From contig CADBXF010000006.1 in assembly GCA_902798585.1 (NCBI GenBank), forward strand, positions 54,659 to 118,658: a stretch of DNA of 64,000 nucleotides, written 5' to 3'. Below are positions 9,469 to 18,784 of this stretch, piece by piece. How positions within the stretch are numbered: the stretch's first letter is position 1; each line of letters begins with the position of its first letter. Both the position numbers and the translations under genes were made by a program. The notes below the pieces were generated by a model. That model worked only from the letters and a program-made list of their open reading frames with translations, had not been told where the DNA came from and searched no databases. This stretch comes from an uncultured Lachnospiraceae bacterium (GTDB taxonomy: Bacteria; Bacillota; Clostridia; Lachnospirales; Lachnospiraceae).

Positions 9469-10365
9469 TTATTTATCATCCTCCACACGATTGCTGCCGG
9501 TCAGGTTGCTTTCAAAGTTGTACTGCGAAATCTTCTGGTCCTCCTCCGCCAGCATCTTGCTGAGTTCATCCTGTTCACTGTATAGGTTAAAGCCCGATGC
9601 CGCACCTACATTTTCCGGCTCCGGCTTACTTCCCGCAGCTCCGCTTCCGCCCGGCGTATAAGGCGCAAAGGGCGTATACGGCTGAACGGGCTCCGTGCTC
9701 TGCTGCATCCGGCTCATCGCCTCGGCATACTGACGCGCCTCCTTGCCGTCGCTGCGAACCGCATGAATGAACGCGATTCCGCAGATGATACCGAACACAA
9801 ACAACGCGATACCGATTCCCATCATTATCATGCCGTCCTTGGTTGTCTTTAACTCCACATAGTAGTCCGGACAATAATCGGCAATCTTGTAGGAAGCGGC
9901 CGGATAACCGGCTTTCTTGGCTTCCTTTTCAATCTCCTCCTGCCGTTTCTTCTGGAATTCCTTCTTGTATTGAAGCACCTCGCCGGTGCATTTCTTAAGT
10001 TCACCCTGATAGGTCAGCTCATACTCCAGATCGGAATCCACGAGCTGCTCGTACTTGCTGAACTCCTTCGCCGGAACCTTCACGCCGATATATCCGCCGT
10101 CAGGCTTATCCAGGGAAGTGAACCATACTAAATACCAGCGGAACTTTTCCGTCTTTTTTCCGTCCTTTTCCTCGGTCTCATAACAGTAACAGCCCACGGA
10201 TTCATCGGTTGTACCCTTAATCCATTTGCCCTCCTCGAGTTTGCGCGTTTCCGAGATGTCCTTCGCGTTCTTTAATTTGGCGCGCTGCGTCCATCCGAGA
10301 GACCCGAGAGCAACGCCGATAACAAATAAAGCTACCATTCCGACAAGCAGTCTGATCTTAGTCAT
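9469..10365 (-). CDS. Two-helix membrane protein, paralogue-like neighbour
   Basis: 298 residues, not recognised as a named family. The layout is an N-terminal membrane helix (about 5-25, LLVGMVALFVIGVALGSLGW), a ~150-residue loop rich in Lys/Glu, a second helix (about 177-200, GMIMMGIGIALFVFGIICGIAF), and a long polar tail (about 205-298) rich in Pro/Gly/Gln that is presumably cytoplasmic. The start ATG at 10365 follows GAGGAAAAG. It lies 16 bp upstream of the similarly built 9452 gene and downstream of the terminator of the giant repeat protein, so these two small genes form their own unit. Confidence 0.6.
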   Translation of the reverse strand: MTKIRLLVGMVALFVIGVALGSLGWTQRAKLKNAKDISETRKLEEGKWIKGTTDESVGCYCYETEEKDGKKTEKFRWYLVWFTSLDKPDGGYIGVKVPAKEFSKYEQLVDSDLEYELTYQGELKKCTGEVLQYKKEFQKKRQEEIEKEAKKAGYPAASYKIADYCPDYYVELKTTKDGMIMMGIGIALFVFGIICGIAFIHAVRSDGKEARQYAEAMSRMQQSTEPVQPYTPFAPYTPGGSGAAGSKPEPENVGAASGFNLYSEQDELSKMLAEEDQKISQYNFESNLTGSNRVEDDK

Positions 10366-10441
10366 AAATTCTTTTCCTCATTCCGTTTTATTTTTCCTGC
10401 ACGGCGCATTTATTGTAACATGGGAGGCTTTCAAATGCAAC

Positions 10442-10473
10442 AAAAAGGAGATCCCCCTTTTCGGGAGATCCCC
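10442..10473 (-). terminator. Terminator of the giant repeat-protein gene
   Basis: Eleven-bp stem with two G-U wobbles (10447-10457 with 10463-10473), five-base loop, then five T on the minus strand. Confidence 0.8.
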
Positions 10474-10489
10474 TGTTTTTCCTGCTTGT

Positions 10490-13400
10490 TTATTTGTGGA
10501 AGAAAACGCCCTCGTCATCCAGATCCGAAAGATCGTCGAACTGGTTCATCTGATTCTTCTTGCGAATCTGATCGATTTTCTCCTGCAGGGCACGACGCCT
10601 TGCCTCGAGCTTCGCGCGTTCATCCTCCTCCGAGAGCGGTGCCTGCGGCTGCGGTTCCGCCGGGGCCTTCTCTGCGGGCTCGTCATCCATGCCGAATCCG
10701 AAGTTGAAACCGCCGTAGGACGGCTTCTCCGCCGGAGCGGCTGCGGATGTCTCCGCCTTCTTCGGAGTTGTCTCTACGGGCTCATCCTCGCCCGGTGCAC
10801 TCTCTGGCACTTCCGGCTCGGAGAAATCAAGCTCCGTCATCGGGAGATCGGGCTCCGTAAAATCATCCTCGTCATCGAAGAAATACTGCTTCCTGCGATC
10901 GTTCTTCGCGTTGCGAAGCGAGGAAAGATATTTGCTCTGGTAGGAACCGTTGTACATCTCCTCCGCGGTGTCATCCTCGGGAACAGGCTCATTGTCCGAA
11001 TAATCCGGAACTCCGGTAAATGTCGGAATGATAATCTGCTCCGCCGGTTCTTCCGCGGTCTCTTCCGGCGCAGTCTCCTGTGCCATCGGAGGAATGTTGA
11101 CGGTCGGCATCTCGTCGCCGGCGTTCTCATCATCCATCACATCGACACCGTAAATCGAAGGGCGGTATCCCGGACGCTTATTTTCCGTCGGCTCCTCGGT
11201 CTCGGCAGGCTCTTCCTTCTCGGGGGCTGTCTCTTTGACCGCTCCGAAGTAGGTCGGCAGAACCGGCGCTTCCTCAGGCTCACTCTCCTGCGTCTCCGAA
11301 GCTTCCGCCTCCGTCTCGAAGGCTGCCGCCGCGGGCTCCTCGAAGGTTTGTACCGGCTCGGGCTCGTTGTAAGCGGTTGCCGTGAAACCACTCGGGATTA
11401 CCGTGTCTTCCGCACCGGAAAATGTCGGCGCTGTGTATCCGGTATCGTAGGTATTGTCTTCATCGCTTGCAAGCGAACCGTATCCGAACTGTCCGAACAA
11501 CGGCTGCGGTGTGCTCCAGGAACCTCCGTCGGAGGACTGTACAAACGCATTGCCGAACGGTCCTTCATATTCCGGTTTCTCCTCCGGCAATCCCGGCGTC
11601 TCCGTCGAGTAGGTCGGAGCCGTGTATTCCGGCGCTTTGTAATCCGGAGTTCCCGCGAGATAATCCGGGATTTCCTCCGCCGCTTCCTCAACAGCTTCTA
11701 CTGTATCGGTCGCCTCTGTCACAACATCCTCAACCGCTTCGGTCGTTTCCGTCACAACATCCTCTGCTGTCTCGGTCGCCTCCGCAACAACTTCTTCCGC
11801 TGCCTCGGTCGCTTCCGTCACAACATCCTCTGCTGTCTCAACCGCCTCGGTCGCTTCCGTCACAACATCCTCTGCTGTCTCGGTCGCCTCCGCTGCAACA
11901 TCCTCTGCTGCCTCGGTTGCCTCCGTCACTACATCCTCAACCGCCTCGGTCGCCTCCGCTGCAACATCCTCTGCTGCCTCGGTTGCTTCCGTCACTACAT
12001 CCTCAACCGCCTCGGTCGCCTCCGCTGCAACTTCCTCCGCTGCCTCGGTTACCTCTTCGACAGTCTCCTCAACCTTCTCCGGAACAACCGTCTTCTTGCG
12101 GCCGAACATGGAGCTGATCAGATATTCATTGTAATTGCCGCTGCGCGGTGCCTCAGCCTCTGCTGCGGGCTCGGCCTTTGCAACCGGCTCCTCCGCAGCG
12201 GGAGCCTCAGCAGGTTCGCTCTTCGGCTCTTCCGACTTGCGGTTCTTGGACCATTTTCCGGAGAACAGGGATGCGAGAATCGCAGCGTTGCCGGACTCGG
12301 CAGTAGAGCTCACAATCGGCTTGTCTTCCTTCTCTGCCCCTTCCGTTGCCGGAGTCTCCTCCGAAATCTCCTCGGTGATGCCTGCTGCGGTCTCCTCCTC
12401 CGTCGCATACGGAAGTTCGTCCTCGCGCATCAGCGATGCGGGATCCGGTCTCGTCGACTCGCCGTCCTCATAAGCCGCTTCGTCCTGATAGTAAGCAGGT
12501 TCACCCTCGGCAAATGCCGCTCCTTCGTATGCAGGTCCGTCCTCAACTGTTGTATAAGACTCTTCCGCCGGAGCTTCCCCGAATGCTTCCGTCGAAGCGG
12601 GTTCCTCGCTCACAGGCTCCTCATATGCCGGTGTCGTATATGCAGTCCCTTCATAGGAAGAGGACTCGTATGTTTCTTCTGCTGCCGGCTCTTCATAAGC
12701 AGGCTCCTCGTAAGCAGCTTCCTCAACTGCAGGCGCCTCCCCGGACGGCTCTTCGTAAGCAGGTTCTTCGTAAGCAGGCTCTTCATAAGCTCTGCTCTCC
12801 GCCTCATCCGAAGCCGTTTCCGCGGAAGCTTCCTCAAACATCGGCGCTTCCGCCGCAGGTTCTTCGTAAGTCTCCGTGACGGCATGCTCCTCAAAAGCAG
12901 GCGCCTTGTAAGCAGAACCGGCCGAAGCTGTCGGCTCCTCATCTGCGGTCGCCACGACGGGTTCCGCTGCCTCAAGCCGGAGATTGCGTGACTCGCCGAG
13001 AGCCTTGATGCTTCCGGTCAGCTCCGCTGTCGTCTCCAGAAGGTGTCCGTACATCTCCGTCATGCGCATGTAGTTGGAAGCGAGGTTCGCGATATTTTTC
13101 TCGTCCTCCTCCAGACGATGCGCAACATATTCTTCCCAATTATTTTCCTCGCGAGTCACCTTGCGCTCACTCACGACGGTCTTGGTGTAGTACTCTTTGT
13201 ATACCAGGCGCGTACCTGCCATCAGGAATCCGAGAATACCGAATCCGAGAAGCATCATGCAGGTCTGCTCATTTTTCAGAGCGTCAAGCGAAATCACCTT
13301 GAAAACGGTGAGTCCGCCGACCGCTGCAGCTGCCAGTGAAATCAACATTCCGAGGAGAGCAAATTTGCTGACCTTGTTCCGCTGCATGAGCATCTGGTCG

Positions 13401-15109
13401 CGGTCCAGAACAACATCTTCCTTCAGCACCTTCTGCAGGCGATTGCCCGGAATCGGGGTAACCGGAACCGTGAGAACCGGTTCATCGTCGGCAATCTTCT
13501 CGGCTGCCGCACGCTTGCGGACATCTTTCGATTTGCCCTTCGCGGAAAATTCCGTTGCGCTCTCCGCCTTGGCTTCCGCTTCCGCAGCCTCAACCGCAGC
13601 ATCCTCGGCAGTCTCGCTCAGAACATCATCCGCAGCAGTCGACCAGTCAAACGCCGGCTTCGCCGATGCCTTTGCCTCGGAAAATACATCCCCGGCAACC
13701 TCCGCTGCCGCTTCGGAAATCGTTTCCGCTGCCGCGGCCGCGGTCTCCTCCGCGGCTGCCGTTACATCAGCCGCAGCTTCTGCAGCTGCCTCGCCGACGG
13801 TTGCGGCTTCCTCTTCCGTAACCTCCGGATAATCGCGGTAGGTTCTGCGGTACGGGGTTGAATAATCCTTCTCCGGCGTCTCGTCAAACGGTTCGTCGAA
13901 GAGTTCACTCTTATGATTTGCGAGGCCTCTCTCGGCGAGAAGCTGTGCCAGCGTCTTCTCCTCCGCAGGAGTCTCATCCTCGACGGGAGCGGTGTATTGA
14001 ACAATCTCCACCCCGTCCTCAGTGATGATATTCGGCGTTGCCTCCGAAGCAGCGGCCGTCTCTGCATCCGCTCCCGCAGAAGTAATCTCATCGAGAAGAT
14101 TCATCTCCTCCTCAAAACTCGGCTCCTGTTCGGTGAGTTCCTCAATTCTGCGGTTCTCCTCTTCCGGCGTCAATACGACATCGGCAGCCTCCCCGGCGAT
14201 CTCCGCAACGGCCGGAGCCTCTTCCTCCGAAGCGACTTCCTCGGCGGACTTCTTCTCCGCGCCCTCCGAAGCGCCCGGGCGAAGCAATGCCCAGTTTACG
14301 GTGTTGCCGTCGGATTTGGCAGCCTTCTTATCGCCCTTCTTATCCGAATCCTTCCGATCCCCGGATTTCTTATCGGTATCCTTCTTCTCTTCGGACTTTT
14401 TCGCATTGTCTCCGGCGTCGGCCTTCACGGCATCCGCAGCCGGTGCATTCTTCTTATCGGCAGCATCGTTCTTCGCATCGCCGGCCTTCTCGGCAACCTC
14501 CGTGCGGAAGACATACTCAAGCGACCCCGTGAAAAATACTCCGGCCAGGAAAAATCCTGCGAGCTTCGCAATCTCCGAAACTGCGATACAGCGTCTCGTA
14601 AAGCCTTCGCGGCTCACAACGAACGGCTCCTCCTCAAGCGCAACCGTCAAAACGATGATGCCCACGATGGCGACAAGCCCGAGCACAATCGCCGGTTCCT
14701 TGATCCGGAAGCAGTCGGTTACGACCCATGCAATCATCACCGCGAACAGCATCGTCACACCGACAATCGCCAGGTCAAAGAGCGGTATGCTCTCCGAGCC
14801 GAACTTCGGAACATACGGGAGCAGTTCTCCCGCAAAAAACAGAATAACCGGAATCGCCATCAGCGGAAGGCATTTTCTTGCCGCAACAAGCACAAACAGG
14901 GCAAACAAAACCATGCCGCCGACCTGAAGGCCCCAGCCGATCTTATCCCACAGACCGCCGTTGTTAAAGCTCTCCATGATTGCCGTCTGGTACTGCGTTC
15001 TCGTCACCCAGAAATTGACGATACACGCCGCCGCAGAGATCAAAGCAGCCAACGCCGCCAATACCGGTAACGCATGACCGGGCGAAACACGAAGCCGTTT
15101 TTTAATCAT
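10490..15109 (-). CDS. Very large acidic repeat-containing membrane protein, function unknown
   Basis: 1539 residues. Six membrane helices occupy the first ~200 residues. A long acidic Ala/Glu/Pro region follows (about 200-580), then a helical hairpin of two more membrane segments (about 580-640) and a predicted helical stretch (KNIANLASNYMRMTEMYGHLL). Residues about 720-900 hold many YEEPA-type short repeats, and about 1015-1140 hold a 22-residue amphipathic repeat (EAVEDVVTEATEAAEDVAAE). Beyond that are further low-complexity acid/Pro sequence and a basic C-terminal coil (KLEARRRALQEKIDQIRKKN) ending DLDDEGVFFHK. The start at 15109 has GGAGGTAG upstream. It has its own terminator and no related neighbours. 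I do not recognise the family. A cell-envelope scaffold with a disordered cytosolic tail is one guess from composition. Confidence 0.75.
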   Translation of the reverse strand: MIKKRLRVSPGHALPVLAALAALISAAACIVNFWVTRTQYQTAIMESFNNGGLWDKIGWGLQVGGMVLFALFVLVAARKCLPLMAIPVILFFAGELLPYVPKFGSESIPLFDLAIVGVTMLFAVMIAWVVTDCFRIKEPAIVLGLVAIVGIIVLTVALEEEPFVVSREGFTRRCIAVSEIAKLAGFFLAGVFFTGSLEYVFRTEVAEKAGDAKNDAADKKNAPAADAVKADAGDNAKKSEEKKDTDKKSGDRKDSDKKGDKKAAKSDGNTVNWALLRPGASEGAEKKSAEEVASEEEAPAVAEIAGEAADVVLTPEEENRRIEELTEQEPSFEEEMNLLDEITSAGADAETAAASEATPNIITEDGVEIVQYTAPVEDETPAEEKTLAQLLAERGLANHKSELFDEPFDETPEKDYSTPYRRTYRDYPEVTEEEAATVGEAAAEAAADVTAAAEETAAAAAETISEAAAEVAGDVFSEAKASAKPAFDWSTAADDVLSETAEDAAVEAAEAEAKAESATEFSAKGKSKDVRKRAAAEKIADDEPVLTVPVTPIPGNRLQKVLKEDVVLDRDQMLMQRNKVSKFALLGMLISLAAAAVGGLTVFKVISLDALKNEQTCMMLLGFGILGFLMAGTRLVYKEYYTKTVVSERKVTREENNWEEYVAHRLEEDEKNIANLASNYMRMTEMYGHLLETTAELTGSIKALGESRNLRLEAAEPVVATADEEPTASAGSAYKAPAFEEHAVTETYEEPAAEAPMFEEASAETASDEAESRAYEEPAYEEPAYEEPSGEAPAVEEAAYEEPAYEEPAAEETYESSSYEGTAYTTPAYEEPVSEEPASTEAFGEAPAEESYTTVEDGPAYEGAAFAEGEPAYYQDEAAYEDGESTRPDPASLMREDELPYATEEETAAGITEEISEETPATEGAEKEDKPIVSSTAESGNAAILASLFSGKWSKNRKSEEPKSEPAEAPAAEEPVAKAEPAAEAEAPRSGNYNEYLISSMFGRKKTVVPEKVEETVEEVTEAAEEVAAEATEAVEDVVTEATEAAEDVAAEATEAVEDVVTEATEAAEDVAAEATETAEDVVTEATEAVETAEDVVTEATEAAEEVVAEATETAEDVVTETTEAVEDVVTEATDTVEAVEEAAEEIPDYLAGTPDYKAPEYTAPTYSTETPGLPEEKPEYEGPFGNAFVQSSDGGSWSTPQPLFGQFGYGSLASDEDNTYDTGYTAPTFSGAEDTVIPSGFTATAYNEPEPVQTFEEPAAAAFETEAEASETQESEPEEAPVLPTYFGAVKETAPEKEEPAETEEPTENKRPGYRPSIYGVDVMDDENAGDEMPTVNIPPMAQETAPEETAEEPAEQIIIPTFTGVPDYSDNEPVPEDDTAEEMYNGSYQSKYLSSLRNAKNDRRKQYFFDDEDDFTEPDLPMTELDFSEPEVPESAPGEDEPVETTPKKAETSAAAPAEKPSYGGFNFGFGMDDEPAEKAPAEPQPQAPLSEEDERAKLEARRRALQEKIDQIRKKNQMNQFDDLSDLDDEGVFFHK
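11690..12065 (-). repeat. In-frame 66-bp tandem repeats in the giant gene
   Basis: About six degenerate units encode a 22-residue Ala/Glu/Val/Thr helix repeat built from two 11-residue halves (AEDVVTEATEA / AEDVAAEATEA). Copies are close enough at the DNA level (for example around 11930-12060) to recombine. Confidence 0.85.
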
Positions 15110-15264
15110 ACCGCAACTACCTCCTCTTCCGATGCAAACCGCGCAAATTCGCATGCATCCGGTTGATACTATATTTTATCACATAGGCGGCGGGAATGCA
15201 CTCATTATTTGCAATTTTGCCCTCTTTTTCGACAAGATATCCGTTTTTTTGTCATCTTTTCACG

Positions 15265-15305
15265 AAAAAAATGGCTCCGACGCCCGTGTTCGGGGCATCG
15301 AAGCC
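15265..15305 (-). terminator. Terminator of the vor operon
   Basis: Thirteen-bp stem with two G-U wobbles (15273-15285 with 15293-15305), followed on the minus strand by a T-rich run (ATTTTTTTCG). Confidence 0.85.
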
Positions 15306-15327
15306 GCTGAAAGCCTGTATTTTTCGA

Positions 15328-15867
15328 TTACTCTGCGTAATCAAAGCCCATCTGAATCGCCTTCGCATTGAGGTCCTTCAGGTCCTGATGACGGGCGCTT
15401 ACGATTTTCTCGATAATCTTGCCGATGTTCTCGGTCGAGATGATACCGGTCTCCTTGATCATCTTGCCCACGAGAATCATGTTCGCGAGCGTCGGCATAC
15501 CGTTGTCCGCGGCGAGCTTGGTCGCCGGAACGCCGAACGCCTGCACATCCGTTCTTGCAATCGGACGGCTGATGAGGGTGGAATCATAGAAAATCTTGCC
15601 TCCCGGAACTACCGTCGGCTCGTATTTGTCGAGGGACGGAAGGTTCATAACCACGAGAATGTCGGGGTTGGTAACGATGGGCGAGCCGATGATTTCGTCG
15701 CTGAATACGACGCTGCAGCTCGCGGTACCTCCGCGCATCTCCGGACCGTAGGAAGGAAGCCAGCTGACCTGCTTGTCGGAGATCAAGCCGTCATACGCGC
15801 AGAATTTGCCGGAGAACAGAATGCCCTGTCCGCCGAAGCCTGCAAAAAGCATACCGGTCTGTGCCAT
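15328..15867 (-). CDS. 2-oxoacid:ferredoxin oxidoreductase, gamma subunit
   Basis: 179-residue gamma subunit of the four-subunit 2-oxoacid:ferredoxin oxidoreductase family. These cytoplasmic enzymes interconvert a 2-oxoacid plus CoA with acyl-CoA, CO2 and reduced ferredoxin. Visible family motifs are [14 protein letters not shown] at the N-terminus, [17 protein letters not shown] at about 40-56, and the conserved [14 protein letters not shown]. The gene starts immediately after the beta subunit stop (adjacent bases 15867/15868) and is the last of the delta-alpha-beta-gamma set, followed by a strong terminator. Separate subunits in this order, with a short two-cluster ferredoxin, fit the VOR/KOR branch rather than single-chain pyruvate:ferredoxin oxidoreductase. 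Substrate choice (branched-chain 2-oxoacids or 2-oxoglutarate) cannot be fixed from this subunit. Confidence 0.92.
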   Translation of the reverse strand: MAQTGMLFAGFGGQGILFSGKFCAYDGLISDKQVSWLPSYGPEMRGGTASCSVVFSDEIIGSPIVTNPDILVVMNLPSLDKYEPTVVPGGKIFYDSTLISRPIARTDVQAFGVPATKLAADNGMPTLANMILVGKMIKETGIISTENIGKIIEKIVSARHQDLKDLNAKAIQMGFDYAE

Positions 15868-16626
15868 TTATTTGTCCTCCTTGTCCGCGTACTTATCCTT
15901 GTATACACCGAGAGGATAGTAAGGAAGCATATTCTCCTCAAGCCACTCCATCGCCTTCTCGGGAGTCTTGCCCCAGTTCGTCGGGCAGGTGGAAACAACC
16001 TCGATCAAGGAGAAGCCCTTGCCCTCAACCTGGTTCTGGAAAGCCTTCTTGATGGCCTTCTTCGCAGCCTTGACATTCTTTACATTGTTCACTGCAACAC
16101 GCTCCAGGTAGGAAGGTCCCTCAAGCTGCGAGAGCATCTCGCAGATGCGAACCGGGTAGCCCACGGTGTTGACATCACGGCCGTACGGCGAAGTCTGCGT
16201 AACCTGTCCCGGAAGGGAGGTGGGTGCCATCTGACCGCCGGTCATGCCGTAGATTGCGTTGTTGATGAAAATGATGGTGATATTCTCATTTCTCGCTGCC
16301 GAATGAACCGTCTCAGCGGTACCGATGGAAGCGAGGTCACCGTCGCCCTGGTAGGTGAAAACAATCTTCGAAGGATCGCTTCTCTTCACGCCGGTTGCGA
16401 CCGCCGGAGCACGTCCGTGAGCGGCCTGAACCATATCACATTCAAAATAGTTGTAGGTAAATACGGAGCAGCCTACGCTGGCCACACCGATGGTCTGTCC
16501 CTCAATGCCGAGCTCGTCGATCGCTTCCGCAACAAGGCGATGAACGATACCGTGCGTGCAGCCGGGGCAGTAATGAAGCGGAACATCACACAGTGACTTC
16601 GGTTTCTGGAATACAATCTCACCCAT
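15868..16626 (-). CDS. 2-oxoacid:ferredoxin oxidoreductase, beta subunit (TPP-binding)
   Basis: 252-residue thiamine-diphosphate-binding beta subunit. It shows CPGCTHGIVHRLVAEAIDEL near the N-terminus, VGCSVFTYNYFECD, and the TPP/Mg motif region YQGDGDLASIGTAE followed by NNAIYGMTGGQMAPTS. The family joins this chain with the alpha subunit to form the active site and passes electrons through its cluster-binding cysteines to ferredoxin. The start codon shares one base with the stop of the alpha gene (16626), so translation is coupled. PGAP-style annotation of close homologues would call this the thiamine-dependent chain of 3-methyl-2-oxobutanoate or 2-oxoglutarate:ferredoxin oxidoreductase. 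I lean to the former from the sequence of the alpha subunit. Confidence 0.93.
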   Translation of the reverse strand: MGEIVFQKPKSLCDVPLHYCPGCTHGIVHRLVAEAIDELGIEGQTIGVASVGCSVFTYNYFECDMVQAAHGRAPAVATGVKRSDPSKIVFTYQGDGDLASIGTAETVHSAARNENITIIFINNAIYGMTGGQMAPTSLPGQVTQTSPYGRDVNTVGYPVRICEMLSQLEGPSYLERVAVNNVKNVKAAKKAIKKAFQNQVEGKGFSLIEVVSTCPTNWGKTPEKAMEWLEENMLPYYPLGVYKDKYADKEDK

Positions 16627-17693
16627 TACTGTGCACCTCCTAACTTATTGGCTTCGACAATCTGCGCAAGCACCTGCTCCGGAGTCGGGATGCAGCCGCC
16701 GACGCGGTTTGCCATGAGAATCGGTCTCTTGCAGCGGGTTGCAAGCTCGACATCCTCAACCATCTGACCCATGTTGAGCTCGACGGTGACGAAGGACTTC
16801 ACCTTGTCCGCAGCAGCGAGCAGAGGCTTCTTCGGGAACGGCCAGAGCGTAATCGGACGAATCATACCGACCTTGATGCCCTGCGCACGAGCCGCCTTGA
16901 TGGCGTTTCTCGATACACGGGATGCGATACCGAATGCGACAACGCAGACATCCGCGTCATCCATCATGTACTCTTCCCACATCGGCTCGTTCTCTTCGAT
17001 CTTCTCGTATCTCTTATAGCGCTCCAGGTTCCACTGCTCAAGCTCCTCGGGCAGAAGGGACAGGGAGTTGATAATGTTGTGCTTTCTCTTGCAGTCCGTA
17101 CCGGTGAGAGCCCACGACTTGTCGTGATCCTCAACCGTGATGCCCTCGATGGAAACGGGCTCCATCATCTGTCCGAGGGTACCGTCGGCAAGGAGCATCG
17201 CCGGAACGCGATACTTCTCAGCTACATTAAATGCATGCGCCGTAAGACTTACCATCTCCTGTACGCTCGCCGGAGCAACTACGAAAAGGTGGTAGTCACC
17301 GTGTCCGCCGCCGCGGGTCGCCTGGAAATAGTCCGACTGCGAAGGCTGGATACCGCCGAGGCCCGGGCCGCCGCGCTCCACGTTTACGATGAGCGCCGGA
17401 AGGTCGCAGCCTGCCATGTAGCTGATGCCCTCTTCCTTAAGGGAAATTCCGGGGCTTGAGGAACTCGTCATTACTCTCTTACCGGTGGAAGCGACGCCGA
17501 TGCACATGTTGATGGCTGCAATCTCGCTCTCCGCCTGAAGGAATGTTCCGCCGATTTTGGGCATACGCTTAGCCATGTATGCCGCCACCTCGGTCTGGGG
17601 TGTGATCGGATATCCGAAGTAGAATTTGCAGCCCGCCATAATCGCAGCTTCCGCAATGGCTTCGTTACCCTTCATCAAAACCTTGTCTGCCAT
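16626..17693 (-). CDS. vorB: 2-oxoacid:ferredoxin oxidoreductase, alpha subunit (VorB-type)
   Basis: 355-residue alpha chain carrying the pyrimidine-binding and transketolase C-terminal domains. The substrate-side motif GYPITPQTEVAAYMAKR is at about 29-45 and SSPGISLKEEGISYMAGCDLP is at about 79-99. Length and these motifs match the clostridial family usually labelled 3-methyl-2-oxobutanoate dehydrogenase subunit VorB, which handles the 2-oxoacids of Val, Leu and Ile. The 2-oxoglutarate enzyme is a close alternative. The start ATG at 17693 lies 4 bp after the delta gene stop, so it is in the same operon. In anaerobes the enzyme can run oxidatively, for amino acid fermentation, or reductively, carboxylating acyl-CoA to 2-oxoacid. 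Confidence 0.9.
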   Translation of the reverse strand: MADKVLMKGNEAIAEAAIMAGCKFYFGYPITPQTEVAAYMAKRMPKIGGTFLQAESEIAAINMCIGVASTGKRVMTSSSSPGISLKEEGISYMAGCDLPALIVNVERGGPGLGGIQPSQSDYFQATRGGGHGDYHLFVVAPASVQEMVSLTAHAFNVAEKYRVPAMLLADGTLGQMMEPVSIEGITVEDHDKSWALTGTDCKRKHNIINSLSLLPEELEQWNLERYKRYEKIEENEPMWEEYMMDDADVCVVAFGIASRVSRNAIKAARAQGIKVGMIRPITLWPFPKKPLLAAADKVKSFVTVELNMGQMVEDVELATRCKRPILMANRVGGCIPTPEQVLAQIVEANKLGGAQ

Positions 17694-17697
17694 GTCC

Positions 17698-17907
17698 TTA
17701 ACCCCTTTCTACCGTAATCACGCAATCCGGGCACATCGTTGCGCAAAATGCGCATGCGATACACTGGGACTGGTCGACCATCTCTGCCGGATGATGACCC
17801 TTGGCATTGATGACCGTCTCCGACATCCGAAGAATTTTCTTCGGGCATGCCGCTACACAAAGTCCACAGCCCTTGCACAGATCCGTGTTGAATGTCACTT
17901 TGTTCAT
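17698..17907 (-). CDS. 2-oxoacid:ferredoxin oxidoreductase, delta subunit (2x[4Fe-4S])
   Basis: 69-residue ferredoxin-like delta subunit that shuttles electrons between the catalytic subunits and free ferredoxin. Two complete cluster motifs are visible, CKGCGLCVAACP and CIACAFCATMCP, each with the CxxCxxCxxxCP pattern. The ATG at 17907 is chosen because AGGAGG lies 8 nt upstream; an in-frame GTG three codons earlier (17916) would overlap this site. It is the first gene of the delta-alpha-beta-gamma set and sits 147 bp downstream of the P-loop ATPase gene. Confidence 0.93.
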   Translation of the reverse strand: MNKVTFNTDLCKGCGLCVAACPKKILRMSETVINAKGHHPAEMVDQSQCIACAFCATMCPDCVITVERG

Positions 17908-18053
17908 AGACCGCACCTCCTGTTATTCACCTGCATCTCCCGAAGCACCGGAAAATGCAACCCTGTTCCTGCCTTATTTATCTGAAAAATGCCTTTGTTT
18001 TGTCCAAAGCATTTTACAGTGTCATTATTGTACCGCGTCCCCGCAGCGGCCCG

Positions 18054-18725
18054 TCAGTCGTTCCACAGCCGCTTGTTCTGCAGATGCAGCGGAACCACAT
18101 TCGGAAGAACCTTCGCCACCTCGTCCGCAATCGTATCCCATGCGGTGGTCATCCGGACCGGCAACCCCGTCGCCGCCGAAAGCTCCTGCGCGTATGCGTT
18201 GGAAGCGATGACATCCTCCGCAGTGGTCTCCCGCCCGAGATTGCTGTTGTTCACAATCCCCGTAAACGGAATTCCTCCCGCAAGTTCAATCTCACGCATG
18301 ACCTCGATGGTGCTTGCGGCATCCGGTGTCAGCGGACGGAACTTGTTGATGACGAGGAGCATCTCGTAGTTGTTCTCTTCGCGAATAAACGGCGCGTACC
18401 GTCCGAGCGCCAGAGCGCCGCGGTCATCTCCGCCGATATCGATGATTCCGCAGCGGTCCTTTTGATCCACTAAGGAATACAACTCCTGCGGAAGCGCCGG
18501 CACATCAACATTGGAGTTGGCGTATTCGGAGCTTATGAGCGGAATCCCCGCTGCGGCAAGCTCTGCCTCGCTGTCCTTTGTCCGGTAGTACGGATTGACG
18601 ATATCGAGATCGGCAATCACCACATTCTTCCCTTCCTTCTTCAGGTCGAGCGCGATGTTCACCGCAATGTTCGTCTTACCGCTGCCGTAATGCCCCGCAA
18701 AGAGCACCAAACGCTTGAAATCCAT
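18054..18725 (-). CDS. MinD/ParA-like P-loop ATPase
   Basis: 223-residue cytoplasmic SIMIBI-class NTPase. The deviant Walker A is FAGHYGSGKTNIAVNIAL at about 9-26. A DLDIVNPYYRTKDSE segment resembling the switch I/Walker A' aspartate follows at about 39-53, and IIDIGGDDRGA near 95 resembles the Walker B/switch II. Members of this family often lie next to 2-oxoacid:ferredoxin oxidoreductase genes in Clostridia, and here too it precedes vor delta by 147 bp on the same strand. It could assist cluster or cofactor delivery or assembly, but no direct motif for that is visible. A clear promoter (18746-18774) begins 20 bp upstream, so ATPase and vor genes can be transcribed together and independently of the ligase gene upstream. 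Confidence 0.8.
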   Translation of the reverse strand: MDFKRLVLFAGHYGSGKTNIAVNIALDLKKEGKNVVIADLDIVNPYYRTKDSEAELAAAGIPLISSEYANSNVDVPALPQELYSLVDQKDRCGIIDIGGDDRGALALGRYAPFIREENNYEMLLVINKFRPLTPDAASTIEVMREIELAGGIPFTGIVNNSNLGRETTAEDVIASNAYAQELSAATGLPVRMTTAWDTIADEVAKVLPNVVPLHLQNKRLWND

Positions 18726-18745
18726 AGTATCACCCTAACTTTGTA

Positions 18746-18774
18746 ACTATACCCCCTTTTACGGGGAATTGCAA
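18746..18774 (-). promoter_or_regulatory. Promoter of the ATPase-vor transcription unit
   Basis: -35 TTGCAA (18769-18774), 17-bp spacer, -10 TATAGT (18746-18751). The spacer itself contains CCCC-GTAAAA-GGGG, a short hairpin. Confidence 0.7.
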
Positions 18775-18784
18775 GGCTAAATTG

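Noticed and set aside
11690..12065. Possible CRISPR-like repeats
   Set aside because: Units are in frame, 66 bp, without unique spacers, and part of a coding helix repeat.
10226..12991. 921-codon Arg/Leu/Cys-rich open frame on the plus strand
   Set aside because: Mirror image of the Glu/Ala repeats of the giant membrane protein gene.
15328..17907. Pyruvate:ferredoxin oxidoreductase
   Set aside because: Clostridial PFOR is a single ~1170-residue chain; the separate short subunits and alpha-chain motifs fit the VOR/KOR type.
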